The notes beneath the pieces are model-generated. The model did no database searches and was not told the origin of the DNA. It was given only the letters and a program-made list of their open reading frames with translations. This document shows positions 53,765 to 61,688 of a stretch of DNA of 64,000 nucleotides, in pieces (the first letter of the stretch is position 1; the number at the start of each line of letters is the position of its first letter). The position numbers and the translations under genes were made by a program. The DNA is taken from the NCBI GenBank assembly GCA_051877575.1, contig JBJEJA010000020.1:62001-126000 (forward strand), in the 5' to 3' direction. This DNA comes from UBA2882 sp051877575 (GTDB taxonomy: Bacteria > Bacillota > Clostridia > Lachnospirales > Lachnospiraceae).

Positions 53765-54379
53765 ATGCCGGAACCGGATAAATCCCAAAGAATTTTAGAT
53801 GCCCTGCAGCAGCTGCTGGAGGAAAAGAATATACAGAACATTTCCGTAAGTGATATTGCTGCCAAGGCAGGAATCGGAAAAGGCAGTATCTATTATTATT
53901 ATCCTTCTAAAGACGCCATTGTTGATGCACTGATCAAGCGCAACTACGAGCAGCCCCTGCAGACTGCCAAGACCCTGTCCGCGCAAACCAATGTCTCTTC
54001 ATTTACGAGAATGGCAATGCTTTTTCAGGCATGTCAGAATTCATCTGCAATTTTTCTGACTCACAAACGGGATCCTTCCACAAGTGCACAGGAACTTGCT
54101 TTTCTGCACCAAAAGCACTTAAATTACCTGATTTCCGAACTGAAGCCTGCCTTGACCGAGATCATTACCCAGGGCATTGCCTGCGGCGAGATACATTTCG
54201 ATTACCCGGATGCACTGGCTGAAATTGCATTAATCGTCATTACCGTGAAGCTCAACAATTTCCTTGTTCCTTCTACCCCGGAAGAAACAAAGGATACATT
54301 AAAAGGTTTGATTTCACTATTAGAAAAAGGCACCGGCGTACCGGCCGGAACCCTGGAATATTTGTCTTTGATTACATAA
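53765..54379 (+). CDS. TetR/AcrR family transcriptional regulator
   Basis: A 204-residue repressor. The N-terminal HTH includes NISVSDIAAKAGIGKGSIYYYY. The C-terminal ligand-binding domain is helical and not assignable. Divergent from the SCP2/condensation operon with paired palindromes in between, so it most likely represses that operon and responds to its substrate or product. The start at 53765 has AAAGGTGG upstream. Confidence 0.9.
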   Translation: MPEPDKSQRILDALQQLLEEKNIQNISVSDIAAKAGIGKGSIYYYYPSKDAIVDALIKRNYEQPLQTAKTLSAQTNVSSFTRMAMLFQACQNSSAIFLTHKRDPSTSAQELAFLHQKHLNYLISELKPALTEIITQGIACGEIHFDYPDALAEIALIVITVKLNNFLVPSTPEETKDTLKGLISLLEKGTGVPAGTLEYLSLIT

Positions 54380-54385
54380 AAAAAA

Positions 54386-54420
54386 GTCCCGCACCTGCCT
54401 TCTCCGGCAACGTGCGGGAT
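54386..54420. terminator. Terminator after the TetR gene
   Basis: A GC-rich stem (GTCCCGCAC with GTGCGGGAT, inner TGCC/GGCA) preceded by nine A's and followed by a weak T-rich stretch, so it works best on the minus strand (for the toxin transcript) and also on the plus strand. Confidence 0.8.
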
Positions 54421-54469
54421 TTCTGTTTATCGCTTACTCATCACTTGTTTTTCCTTATGCGTATCTTAT

Positions 54470-54495
54470 ACAATACCCTGCACTTTCATAGCAGT
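54470..54495. repeat. Left copy of a 26-bp direct repeat flanking the CptIN module
   Basis: Sequence matches 55614-55639 with one mismatch. Both encode, on the minus strand, the end of a protein (TAMKVQGIV here, TAMKAQGIV there) with a stop. Possible attachment-site or recombination scar. Confidence 0.7.
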
Positions 54496-54627
54496 AGCAC
54501 AAGGATTCAGTATTTATGCGCCTTTCAGACCTTTTTGTATATTATAAGTATATTACGATCATGTATTTCCATCTGCTTATACCAACTTTCAAACTTTACC
54601 ACGTTAATATTTTATGAGCTTTCTCTT

Positions 54628-55077
54628 CTACAACCATGACATTATACCATCTATATCCGGTGTCATTGGATTTTTCTTTCCTTGCTCGCATTCATATAGG
54701 TAATTCTGACAGGCTGTTATAATATCCTTCTCGTTTTTATCCAGAATGGATTTGACTTGCTGCATATAAGCATTATTTTCAATTCTGTATTTCTGTATGT
54801 ACTTACTATCTATCGGAAATAATTTTATATAATGCACGCCATGTCTGTTTCCAGACTTTGTTGCAGAATTTGGTGGAAGTGCAAAATATTGGTTCTTAGG
54901 AGTATTAGCCGCAATATTAGAGCGAAGTGGTACTACAAATTTATGGTTTTGTCCTTTGTATTTTAATTTCACTATTAAAACACATGGTCTGCCACTTTTG
55001 TTAAATAGTAATTCTTTGTCTGTCCCATGCTTTTTACATTCCTGATAAAACTGTTCCCCTACTTTTACTAATTGCAC
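54628..55077 (-). CDS. Type III toxin-antitoxin endoribonuclease toxin (CptN-like, ToxN/AbiQ family)
   Basis: A 149-residue protein with the RPCVLIVKLKYKGQNHKFVVPL opening (shortened here), PLRSNIAANTPKNQYF, HGVHYIKLFPI and a terminal TPDIDGIMSWL, features I recognise from CptN toxins of Clostridia in the ToxN/AbiQ superfamily. These are sequence-specific RNases held inactive by their own RNA antitoxin, whose repeats they cut. The gene lies directly downstream of a promoter, two diverged repeats and a leaky terminator, the defining layout of type III systems. AAGGAGA lies before the start. ToxIN/AbiQ members protect against phage. Confidence 0.85.
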   Translation of the reverse strand: MQLVKVGEQFYQECKKHGTDKELLFNKSGRPCVLIVKLKYKGQNHKFVVPLRSNIAANTPKNQYFALPPNSATKSGNRHGVHYIKLFPIDSKYIQKYRIENNAYMQQVKSILDKNEKDIITACQNYLYECEQGKKNPMTPDIDGIMSWL

Positions 55078-55124
55078 CTATGTATCTCCTTAAATTGCTT
55101 CCTCTATTATTTTCAGAAATAGTT

Positions 55125-55147
55125 AAAGCCACCAAAAAGGTGGCCTT
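55125..55147 (-). terminator. Leaky terminator between antitoxin RNA and toxin gene
   Basis: A 9-base-pair stem (55139-55147 with 55125-55133) with a T5 loop and only a short T-tail. Its partial strength would let some transcripts read through into the toxin gene, as in known type III systems. Confidence 0.8.
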
Positions 55148-55260
55148 AAACTCTTCAAGTGAATGATATTCTAAATTCAAGTCCCGTCATTCGCGGAGAC
55201 CAAACATACAAGTGAATAAAATTCGAAGCGTTATTCGCGCTGAACAAATCTCTTTGTTCA
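55125..55260 (-). ncRNA. Type III antitoxin RNA (CptI-like) with two repeats
   Basis: The predicted transcript starts near 55259 with a perfect 8-base-pair hairpin (55241-55260). Two related units follow: one from ATTCGCG-complement at 55233 to 55209, one from 55195 to 55156. Both share GCGAAT-A/G-ACG, a GAATTT core and ATTCACTTG, spaced 44-53 bases. A terminator ends it. In CptIN from gut Clostridia two or so repeats of about 45 bases are processed by the toxin into inhibitory pseudoknots; unit boundaries here are approximate. Confidence 0.78.
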
Positions 55261-55265
55261 CCTAT

Positions 55266-55294
55266 AGTATATGCAATTTCTATATTTTAGTCAA
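55266..55294 (-). promoter_or_regulatory. Sigma-A promoter of the CptI-like RNA
   Basis: On the minus strand TTGACT (55289-55294), 17-base spacer and TATACT (55266-55271). The start falls on the first antitoxin hairpin. Confidence 0.85.
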
Positions 55295-55530
55295 ACACTT
55301 TTTATAAAAGATAAGAAACATTTCTTTCACTACAAATCCTGCAATCACACGACTCATACACCTTTTCTAAATATTTATTCAAATTATTTACTCTTTTACA
55401 TTTTCTTTCCTGCGATATGAAAACCTTACTGTATATTACGTGTAACTTTTATGTATATTACACGTATATTATCGGTTTTAATCATCTAAATGCATTGTAA
55501 AACTTGCACAAATTTCTCAAATCTCGCAAA

Positions 55531-55577
55531 ATAGAAAATGCCGGATTTAAGCCATTTCTGACCCATCCGGCATTTCA
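55531..55577 (-). terminator. Minus-strand terminator after a gene remnant
   Basis: An 11-base-pair perfect stem (55536-55546 with 55565-55575) with an 18-base loop and a T-rich 3' flank. It follows the stop codon at 55610-55612. The 55295-55530 stretch between this and the antitoxin promoter is AT-rich with no gene; it holds TGTATATTACGTGTA-like motifs at about 55432 and 55452. Confidence 0.65.
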
Positions 55578-55609
55578 TTATTTTCTCATGTATTTGTGCA
55601 TTTTCACTA

Positions 55610-55720
55610 TTAAACAATACCCTGCGCTTTCATAGCAGTTTCTAAGGTGTCCGCAGAGTTACTGGGGTTTTGAGGTCGGTTGTATATCACGTGTATAGAG
55701 TGATTGTCGGACAATTTCGA
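55610..55720 (-). pseudogene. C-terminal remnant of an unrecognised gene
   Basis: A 36-codon open frame without a start codon ends in NSADTLETAMKAQGIV and a stop, followed by a terminator. It reads like the C-terminus of a real protein cut off on its upstream side. A shorter and more decayed relative (CATAMKVQGIV) lies at 54468-54503. Confidence 0.45.
55614..55639. repeat. Right copy of the 26-bp direct repeat flanking the CptIN module
   Basis: Identical to 54470-54495 except one base. The two copies bracket 1.14 kb containing the toxin gene, its RNA antitoxin and two promoterless flanks. Confidence 0.7.
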
Positions 55721-56121
55721 TTAACACCTATTTTAAAAAGTACTATATGCAGATAATTATTGAAGGGAATAAGATTAGCTATACCTTATCATTTGATGGC
55801 ATATATTATCCTGCTCTTCAAGACTTGCGGAAAGTTTTCTGAGATTTAAACCAAATTGACAAAACTACTGCTGCCCGCACCTTTTTTCATCTCCCAATGC
55901 ATAAGCAACAACATATTGATGAAACATTCGCAACTCGTAATCAGATGGCTTGAATTCATGCTATAAGTAGTGTCCAAATCTCTACGGAAGCAATTGCTAT
56001 TGAATGAGTTACTCTAGTACTAAAAATAATCCTCCAGTTTTCCTATAATCTGCGGATTATCATATTTTCAGACACATAAATTTACATTTAACTAAATTGC
56101 CATATGTATTAACTCATGATA
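55721..56121. other. Gene-free stretch with degenerate short frames
   Basis: About 400 bases with no intact gene. A 31-codon plus-strand frame (55747-55842, EGNKISYTLSFDGIYYPAL) faintly resembles the start of TnpV-type transposon proteins, and a second short frame follows to about 55950. Both lack ribosome binding sites. Decayed accessory DNA is the simplest reading. Confidence 0.35.
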
Positions 56122-56607
56122 TTAAGCCATAACTTCACATAGCTTTTCTAATATCCATATACCGGCATTATAATAGCTTTTCACATCGTTAATAGATGCC
56201 GTAATAGCAGAGCCATGCGCAAAACTATTTCTTAATTTCACCAATGAATTTAATTGTCCCATTTGTGAACTTCCTTTTATAAGATTTTCAAAACCCACTC
56301 GCCAATCCGAATTAATTTTTTCTAATATCCTATACATCTGTCCCGTTGAAGGATTAAACGATGCTTCAATAATACTTTTATTCAAATATGTTTTAGCTTC
56401 TTCATTTGCACCACTTGACAAATAATCATATACAATTTGTTTAAAAACATATTCCACCGTACCACACGCTTTAATAACAGAATATGAAGTTAAAAATCGC
56501 ACATTCGAATCCAGTCTATTGCTATCAATCCACTGCTGAATACTATTAAGCTCTACCTCACAATCCCTCAAAGTCTGTCGGTAATTACCATTCATATTTT
56601 TCTCCAT
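56122..56607 (-). CDS. HEPN-domain protein (RiboL-PSP/MAE_28990-like)
   Basis: A 161-residue helical protein. The RNSFAHG motif gives the Arg-x4-His active site of HEPN ribonucleases, in the form typical of the RiboL-PSP/MAE_28990 group. The frame overlaps the upstream DUF262 gene by 23 bases, so the two are translationally linked. HEPN RNases are often the effectors of toxin-antitoxin and antiphage systems. Low GC compared with the neighbouring operons supports transfer. Confidence 0.75.
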   Translation of the reverse strand: MEKNMNGNYRQTLRDCEVELNSIQQWIDSNRLDSNVRFLTSYSVIKACGTVEYVFKQIVYDYLSSGANEEAKTYLNKSIIEASFNPSTGQMYRILEKINSDWRVGFENLIKGSSQMGQLNSLVKLRNSFAHGSAITASINDVKSYYNAGIWILEKLCEVMA

Positions 56608-57988
56608 AGAGTATTTCTGTTGCTAAATTAATACGCTTTTTTATTTTTTCCGTATTAGTAGTTCTTTTGGATACTGCATCTTGGTAATCTTCATTCCTAA
56701 TTAAAATATCATACCTATTGCTTAAATCGCGAGAAACAAATTTATCTAACCCAGTTTTCTTTCTAACAAACTGTGTTGCTGCATAAACTGAATCTGCAAT
56801 TGCTGGGTTGATTTTCTTAGCAAATTCTACTTTTTCCCCATCATATTTTCCATTTCTAAAAATAATAGTACCACATGATTCAAAAAGAAATTGTACTATT
56901 TCTATAAATTCTGCTTTTGATTCTTCCATCCCTACAATTTCAAATGAACTATTTCTTTTCATAAATTGGTTTAAATATTTCACCAAATTAATTTGATTAA
57001 TTTGAACTTCTTTTTGTTTAGAAAAGTATGCAAATGCAAACAATCTTAAAATCAACTCTATGTCTGTCATTCTTGCATCTGGTATTGTATCATTATATAT
57101 TTTTCTCCAATATTGATTTTTATTAAGTTCTATTAATAGCTTGTTAAATGCACCATGATAGACGCAATTCCTTATTTCCTGAGGTTTCAAGCTTCTTCCA
57201 CTCGTATTAATTCTTTCAAAAATCTGATACATCCCAGTATCATCTTTTGGCTCTTTTTGTTCAAATACAATGGCATGAATCGGTGAATTTCTAATCTTTC
57301 TTTGTTCTTCTGGCTGTAATTCCTGAAATGTTTTTCCTCTCCACTTTTCATTTATATTTTCTGAATTTGACAATGCAAATGATTTTCCATCTCCTCCGAA
57401 CACACCTCTTTTAACATAATCATACACTGTCATAATTCTTTGATAACCATCTACAATTAATCGTTTTTCATCATCCGTCTTTGCCAAGAAGATACTTGGC
57501 ACCGGAAGTCCTAATAAAACAGAATCAATAAAACGACTTGCTTCATTTTTATTCCATACATAATTTCTTTGCATTTCGGGTTTTTCCAAATCGCCCTCTT
57601 CATACATTGTAATTAATTCTCGGAAAGACATATCTGTACCAAAAGACGTAATGTTAAACAATGAATCATCTGAATAACTAGTAGTTTCTTCTTTGATTTC
57701 ATCAATCATATTTTTTTCCTTTGTCAATCCCATCTTTTTCTTCTCCTTTATTTTTTTTATATTATTATAATTATACCTACAAAATATTTCGACACTGCTC
57801 AGTCCAATCAAGTTTGCATTCACAATATAACTTCTAATTAAGTTTCTTTCTGAATTCAAAGTTTGTAAATATGTTAACACAAGTTTTGCTTCATTTTCAA
57901 CAACTACTAATTCACCTTGTTTTTCCATATGCAAACTGAAAAGTTTTTCAATTTCTTCTTCTGTATAGTAAAGAATAGAATACTCCAT
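56585..57988 (-). CDS. DUF262 domain protein (GmrS/ParB-like fold)
   Basis: A 467-residue protein. Residues 105-400 hold a DUF262 domain: MQRNYVWNKNEASRFIDSVL gives the QR-x-x-VW element, IVDGYQRIMTVYDYV the DGQR-type nucleotide-binding motif, and FERINTSGRSLKPQEIRNC the following segment. DUF262 proteins are NTP-dependent sensors or nucleases in systems such as GmrSD. The N-terminal 85 residues are not recognised. A GGAGG site supports the ATG at 57988; an internal ATG at 57733 also has an AAAGGAG site and could yield a shorter form. No C-terminal DUF1524 nuclease is attached. Confidence 0.8.
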   Translation of the reverse strand: MEYSILYYTEEEIEKLFSLHMEKQGELVVVENEAKLVLTYLQTLNSERNLIRSYIVNANLIGLSSVEIFCRYNYNNIKKIKEKKKMGLTKEKNMIDEIKEETTSYSDDSLFNITSFGTDMSFRELITMYEEGDLEKPEMQRNYVWNKNEASRFIDSVLLGLPVPSIFLAKTDDEKRLIVDGYQRIMTVYDYVKRGVFGGDGKSFALSNSENINEKWRGKTFQELQPEEQRKIRNSPIHAIVFEQKEPKDDTGMYQIFERINTSGRSLKPQEIRNCVYHGAFNKLLIELNKNQYWRKIYNDTIPDARMTDIELILRLFAFAYFSKQKEVQINQINLVKYLNQFMKRNSSFEIVGMEESKAEFIEIVQFLFESCGTIIFRNGKYDGEKVEFAKKINPAIADSVYAATQFVRKKTGLDKFVSRDLSNRYDILIRNEDYQDAVSKRTTNTEKIKKRINLATEILYGEKYEW

Positions 57989-58074
57989 TAATACACCTCC
58001 AACGAATTTTATTGTCTTAAGTGTACTAATTCTCTTATTTACAAGCTTTCTTCATTTTGTAGTATTTATCAAAA

Positions 58075-58374
58075 TTAATCAAATATCTTCGTAATATCCT
58101 GATACCGATTCACCACCCGGTAAATCTCCACATACTCTTTTCCAATCTTATATAGCACAACATAATTCCCACAAATCACATATTTATAATCCGTTCGGAA
58201 GCTAACCCTTTTAGCAAGATCAGCTCCCATATACGGAAATTGCAGTATATTCTCAATTCGAGCATATATCTCCTGAATGGTCTTTACTGCCATTTCTTCA
58301 TTATCTTCGGCAATATACTCTCTAATGTTCTTCAAGTCCTCTGCCACAATAGGGTTAATCCGCAATTTCATCAT
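58075..58374 (-). CDS. RelE/ParE family toxin
   Basis: A 99-residue toxin (INPIVAEDLKNIREYIAED, YKYVICGNYVVLYKI, YRVVNRYQDITKIF) with ParE/RelE folds. The C-terminal tyrosine- and arginine-containing strand fits either ribosome-dependent RNase or gyrase type. The antitoxin gene precedes it with a 3-base gap. Confidence 0.88.
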   Translation of the reverse strand: MMKLRINPIVAEDLKNIREYIAEDNEEMAVKTIQEIYARIENILQFPYMGADLAKRVSFRTDYKYVICGNYVVLYKIGKEYVEIYRVVNRYQDITKIFD

Positions 58375-58377
58375 AAG

Positions 58378-58626
58378 TTATACCCCGACAGATTTCTTCA
58401 GTTCATCCAAGTTCATCCAGGAACTTTCATCCTTAACTGCTTCTTCTGCTTCCTGTAACTTCATCAGCAGCTTCTTCTCAGCCTTTTCACGTTCATAATC
58501 CTCCATATCCATAACCACAAACTTGCCTCTACCATTTTTTGTCAAAAACACAGGTTCTCCAACCTGGCAATTTTTCAGTACTTCATTATAATTTCTTAAA
58601 TCTGATACAGGTAATATATTCGGCAT
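58378..58626 (-). CDS. Phd/YefM family antitoxin
   Basis: An 82-residue protein. The N-terminal IL-PVSDLRNYNEVLKNC and FLTKNGRGKFVVMD segments are the Phd/YefM DNA-binding fold; the C-terminal helix neutralises the toxin. It usually represses its own operon. First gene of the pair. Confidence 0.9.
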   Translation of the reverse strand: MPNILPVSDLRNYNEVLKNCQVGEPVFLTKNGRGKFVVMDMEDYEREKAEKKLLMKLQEAEEAVKDESSWMNLDELKKSVGV

Positions 58627-58672
58627 AAAATCAACTTCCTTTCTTAGATATAGTTTCTTTATTTACATGTAT

Positions 58673-58701
58673 ATTATACAAAAGAAAGCTGTAAAATTCA
58701 A
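58673..58701 (-). promoter_or_regulatory. Promoter of the Phd/ParE pair, embedded in a terminator
   Basis: On the minus strand TTGAAT (58696-58701), 17-base spacer and TATAAT (58673-58678). The spacer includes the second arm of the terminator at 58684-58724. Confidence 0.75.
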
Positions 58702-58726
58702 CGAAGAGTTTTACAGCTTTCTTTAA
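58683..58726. terminator. Bidirectional terminator at the end of the two-component/ABC operon
   Basis: A 16-base-pair perfect stem (AGAAAGCTGTAAAA arm from 58684, complementary arm ending 58724) with an A-run and a T-run on the two sides. On the minus strand it ends the operon above; its sequence is shared with the Phd/ParE promoter. Confidence 0.88.
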
Positions 58727-58757
58727 TATAAATACTTAATCCATACAAATCAAATCA

Positions 58758-59186
58758 TTATTTCGTTAGTTTTTCATTAAATCGATATCCAACACCCCAA
58801 ACCGTCTGTATATAAACAGGCTTGCTAGCATCGTCCTCTATCTTTTCCCTTATGTTGCGGATATGGCTCATCACAATGTTGTAATCCCCGGAATAGGGCT
58901 CTTTCCATACAATATCATAAATCTGTTCTTTACTGAACACTTTTCCTGGATTTTGAGCCAGCAAATATAAAATTTCAAATTCTGTAAAAGTCAACTTTAT
59001 CTGTCTGTTATTACGAGTTACTTCTCTTTTATCTGGAGAAATTGACATATTATCAAAATATAATTCTGATAGCAGCTTTGTTTCCTCTATTCTATAAGTT
59101 TTCCTTCCAACATCCAAAGCTGATAACACAGAATCTAACATTTCATCTTCATCATCTTCAAAAGATAATAATAATATCTTTCCTAT
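58758..59186 (-). pseudogene. Decayed OmpR-type response regulator
   Basis: The C-terminal part is an intact winged helix DNA-binding domain (NNRQIKLTFTEFEILYLLAQNPGK in part, YNIVMSHIRNIREKIEDD, TVWGVGYRF). The N-terminal receiver domain is reduced to its first strand (GKILLLSFEDDEDEMLDS) and then jumps to the linker, losing about 90 residues including the phosphorylation site. An AGGAGG site lies 7 bases before an ATA at 59184-59186 where the ATG would be expected. A start at the GTG/ATG further in (59141) would give 127 residues. The deletion and the lost start suggest a pseudogene. Confidence 0.7.
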
Positions 59187-59204
59187 GCTACCACCTCCTA
59201 ACGT

Positions 59205-61688
59205 TTACTCAATCATAACTATCGACTTTACAATATCCGTTCTTGCAATAGAGCGCAGAGGGATAGCAGTTGCAATCAAACAAGCAATGACAGAAACCAC
59301 AGCCGCTTCCAAAATGGAAATAATCGGTGCTGTTCCAAATTGCAGAGTATTATTAACTGCTGCTTCAACAAAGACAGAACAGATATAGCCAAGCAGACCA
59401 CCGACAACGGAAGCGATCAGCCCGTAATATGTACCCTCCCACAAAAAAGTCTTGTAAAGGCTTGTCTTGCTCATACCAATGGCTCGCTGCATACCGATTT
59501 CAGAAACGCGGGTGTGAATATTTGTATAAACCGTGTTGATGATATTCAGCACACCGATAAATCCAATGAACAAAATCAGTCCCCAACAAAGCATATTGAT
59601 CTGTGCAAAACTTTCTACAAGTTCTGCGTCCGATTGCAGATAGGATAGCCAATGGCTGCCTGTGTTCCGGCTGCACCATTCGTCTAACCATGTTTCAAAC
59701 TGTTCTGTATCTGCGTCCCCGGTCAAAGCAGGGTATACTTCCGCATATTCCTCCTGTCCCGTGATAGCGGTATAGGCAGCGTCACATACGATAATCTGTA
59801 CGCCGTTTACAAAGCCCTCGTTGTTGATCGTAACCGGCTCGTCTACAATTCCGGCGACACGCAAGATCTGATTTCCGACTTGTATTTCATCATTTACAGA
59901 CAATTCCGTATTCTCTATTTCCTGTCCTGCGACAGAGAAAGGAATAGGATTTTTCACAAGGCAAGCTGTTCCATTCAGCAAATCCGCTTTATCATTCTCG
60001 CTCAATGTGGAAATGGCAGAGGTCAGGCGTTCATCATCAAATGCGGCGATATGCAGGGCTTCCCAAGCCTGCAAGGGAATATCCGTATCTACGGGCATTG
60101 TCCCGCTTTCGTCAAACTGATAGACGGTCAACATTGTTGTGGAAAGGTTGTCTACCATTTCATTCTCGCGCAACTCATTTACAGAAGCAGCGGCAATACC
60201 GATTGTTTCATTCGTAACAGAATAATCGCCCAAATAACTATCCTTTAGCGCCGTACTTGCGTCCAAAAGTCCGCTGAATGATTGCAGGGCAACAAATACC
60301 GTAATACTCATTACCATAGACAAAATTGTAATAGCGGTGCGTCCCCGATTTCTTTTTAAGTTCAGACGGGCGTAAAATGCTTCAAAATTTCTTATCTTTT
60401 TTGCTTTGCGGTGGCGACGTTTCACTTTTGCAGACTGCCCTGACATAGCCACCGTAGGAGAAACGCAGGAAGCGTAGCAGGCTGCGGGAAATGATGCAAT
60501 ACCCGCAAAAATCAGCGTGATACCTACGCTTGCTACCAAAGGCAGAATTTTACTGCTACTATTTGCGTGAATGGTTGCGGTCAATTCCTGTGTCGTGCTT
60601 GCCATAAACAAATCGGGGTTTAGGAAGCTCATGGTTGCGGTTAATATGCCCTGTGAAGATAGAAGTCCCAAAATAACACCCACCGGAATACCAATGCCAC
60701 AGAGTAAAAAGAGTTGTATCGCCACCAATCTATAAAGCTGTTTCTTCTCGCCGCCAATGGCACGGAGCGTACCGTATTCCCTGGCACGCTTTGATACTGC
60801 GATTTTCAGAATGTTATAAATGACAAGCCCTGCCGCAAGCAGAACAAGGATACCCACCATAACGCAAGCAACCGTCATAAAGGAAAATCCTGTACTTTCG
60901 GTATCTGTTGTTCCTGCTTTTTCGTAAGCAATACCAAGCGTTTCTAACAAGATACTGTTGTACTGTATATTTGCTTCGTCAATAGACAGTTCTTCCTGAA
61001 GCTCATTTACAATGGATTGAAATTGCTCCGTACTTTTCGTTTTGAAGTCCGTAGAATAAAGCAAATATCTTTCGGGCAGTAAAGCGTTCGCTGTCCCCTC
61101 GCCAACAACGCCCTCAACAACGCCGCTGCTGTAACCAAGATAGCTGTTTTCCAAGATACCGCAAAGTGTAAAATCGGCAGTGTACTCATACGCAGCTTCC
61201 GTGTCATTTCTCAAAGAAACTTCAAGCGGAATACTGATTGTATCGCCAACCTTACCATCAAACTCCAAATATTGCAGCACATTTTCCGGCAAAGCGATTT
61301 CATTCTCACGCTCCGGCAAATGTCCCTCTTTTACCGTGCTGATCGACGGATAAGCGTTCAATGCGTCCCCGCAATACTCACGGAGATAGAGCGTTAATCC
61401 GCTGTTCTTCAAATCCGTATAGCCAACATTGATAAGGCTGCCCACGTTGGTAAGCCTGCTATCTTCTGAAAGTGTCTGTGCCTGTTTCTGTGATAATTGA
61501 TGAAAGGTCACATAGCGATTACCGTTCAGGCTTGCCGCTTGGCTTACACGCATAGACTGCAAAATACCGATAGACTGACCAACTACCGTAGTCATAACAG
61601 TAGATAAAATAACGGCAATCAAAATGAGTATGGAAGTGACTCTTTGGGCTTTCAGCTCTTTCCATGCAAGGGATAAATAGGATTTCAT
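59205..61688 (-). CDS. FtsX-like ABC transporter permease
   Basis: A 827-residue membrane protein with two FtsX domains: an N-terminal helix and extracytoplasmic domain, three helices (around residues 270-400), a second helix near residue 455, a second extracytoplasmic domain and three C-terminal helices. This is the MacB/BceB-type long permease class. It ends 19 bases before the relic of the regulator gene and overlaps the ATPase gene by four bases. The likely role is antimicrobial peptide sensing/resistance or lipoprotein handling. Confidence 0.88.
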   Translation of the reverse strand: MKSYLSLAWKELKAQRVTSILILIAVILSTVMTTVVGQSIGILQSMRVSQAASLNGNRYVTFHQLSQKQAQTLSEDSRLTNVGSLINVGYTDLKNSGLTLYLREYCGDALNAYPSISTVKEGHLPERENEIALPENVLQYLEFDGKVGDTISIPLEVSLRNDTEAAYEYTADFTLCGILENSYLGYSSGVVEGVVGEGTANALLPERYLLYSTDFKTKSTEQFQSIVNELQEELSIDEANIQYNSILLETLGIAYEKAGTTDTESTGFSFMTVACVMVGILVLLAAGLVIYNILKIAVSKRAREYGTLRAIGGEKKQLYRLVAIQLFLLCGIGIPVGVILGLLSSQGILTATMSFLNPDLFMASTTQELTATIHANSSSKILPLVASVGITLIFAGIASFPAACYASCVSPTVAMSGQSAKVKRRHRKAKKIRNFEAFYARLNLKRNRGRTAITILSMVMSITVFVALQSFSGLLDASTALKDSYLGDYSVTNETIGIAAASVNELRENEMVDNLSTTMLTVYQFDESGTMPVDTDIPLQAWEALHIAAFDDERLTSAISTLSENDKADLLNGTACLVKNPIPFSVAGQEIENTELSVNDEIQVGNQILRVAGIVDEPVTINNEGFVNGVQIIVCDAAYTAITGQEEYAEVYPALTGDADTEQFETWLDEWCSRNTGSHWLSYLQSDAELVESFAQINMLCWGLILFIGFIGVLNIINTVYTNIHTRVSEIGMQRAIGMSKTSLYKTFLWEGTYYGLIASVVGGLLGYICSVFVEAAVNNTLQFGTAPIISILEAAVVSVIACLIATAIPLRSIARTDIVKSIVMIE

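Noticed and set aside
55747..55842. Small TnpV-like transposon protein gene
   Set aside because: Only a short, weak resemblance over 15 residues, no ribosome binding site and an early stop.
58758..59141. Intact stand-alone 127-residue DNA-binding regulator
   Set aside because: The in-frame upstream sequence encodes the start of a receiver domain behind a proper ribosome binding site, so the short frame is part of a decayed gene.
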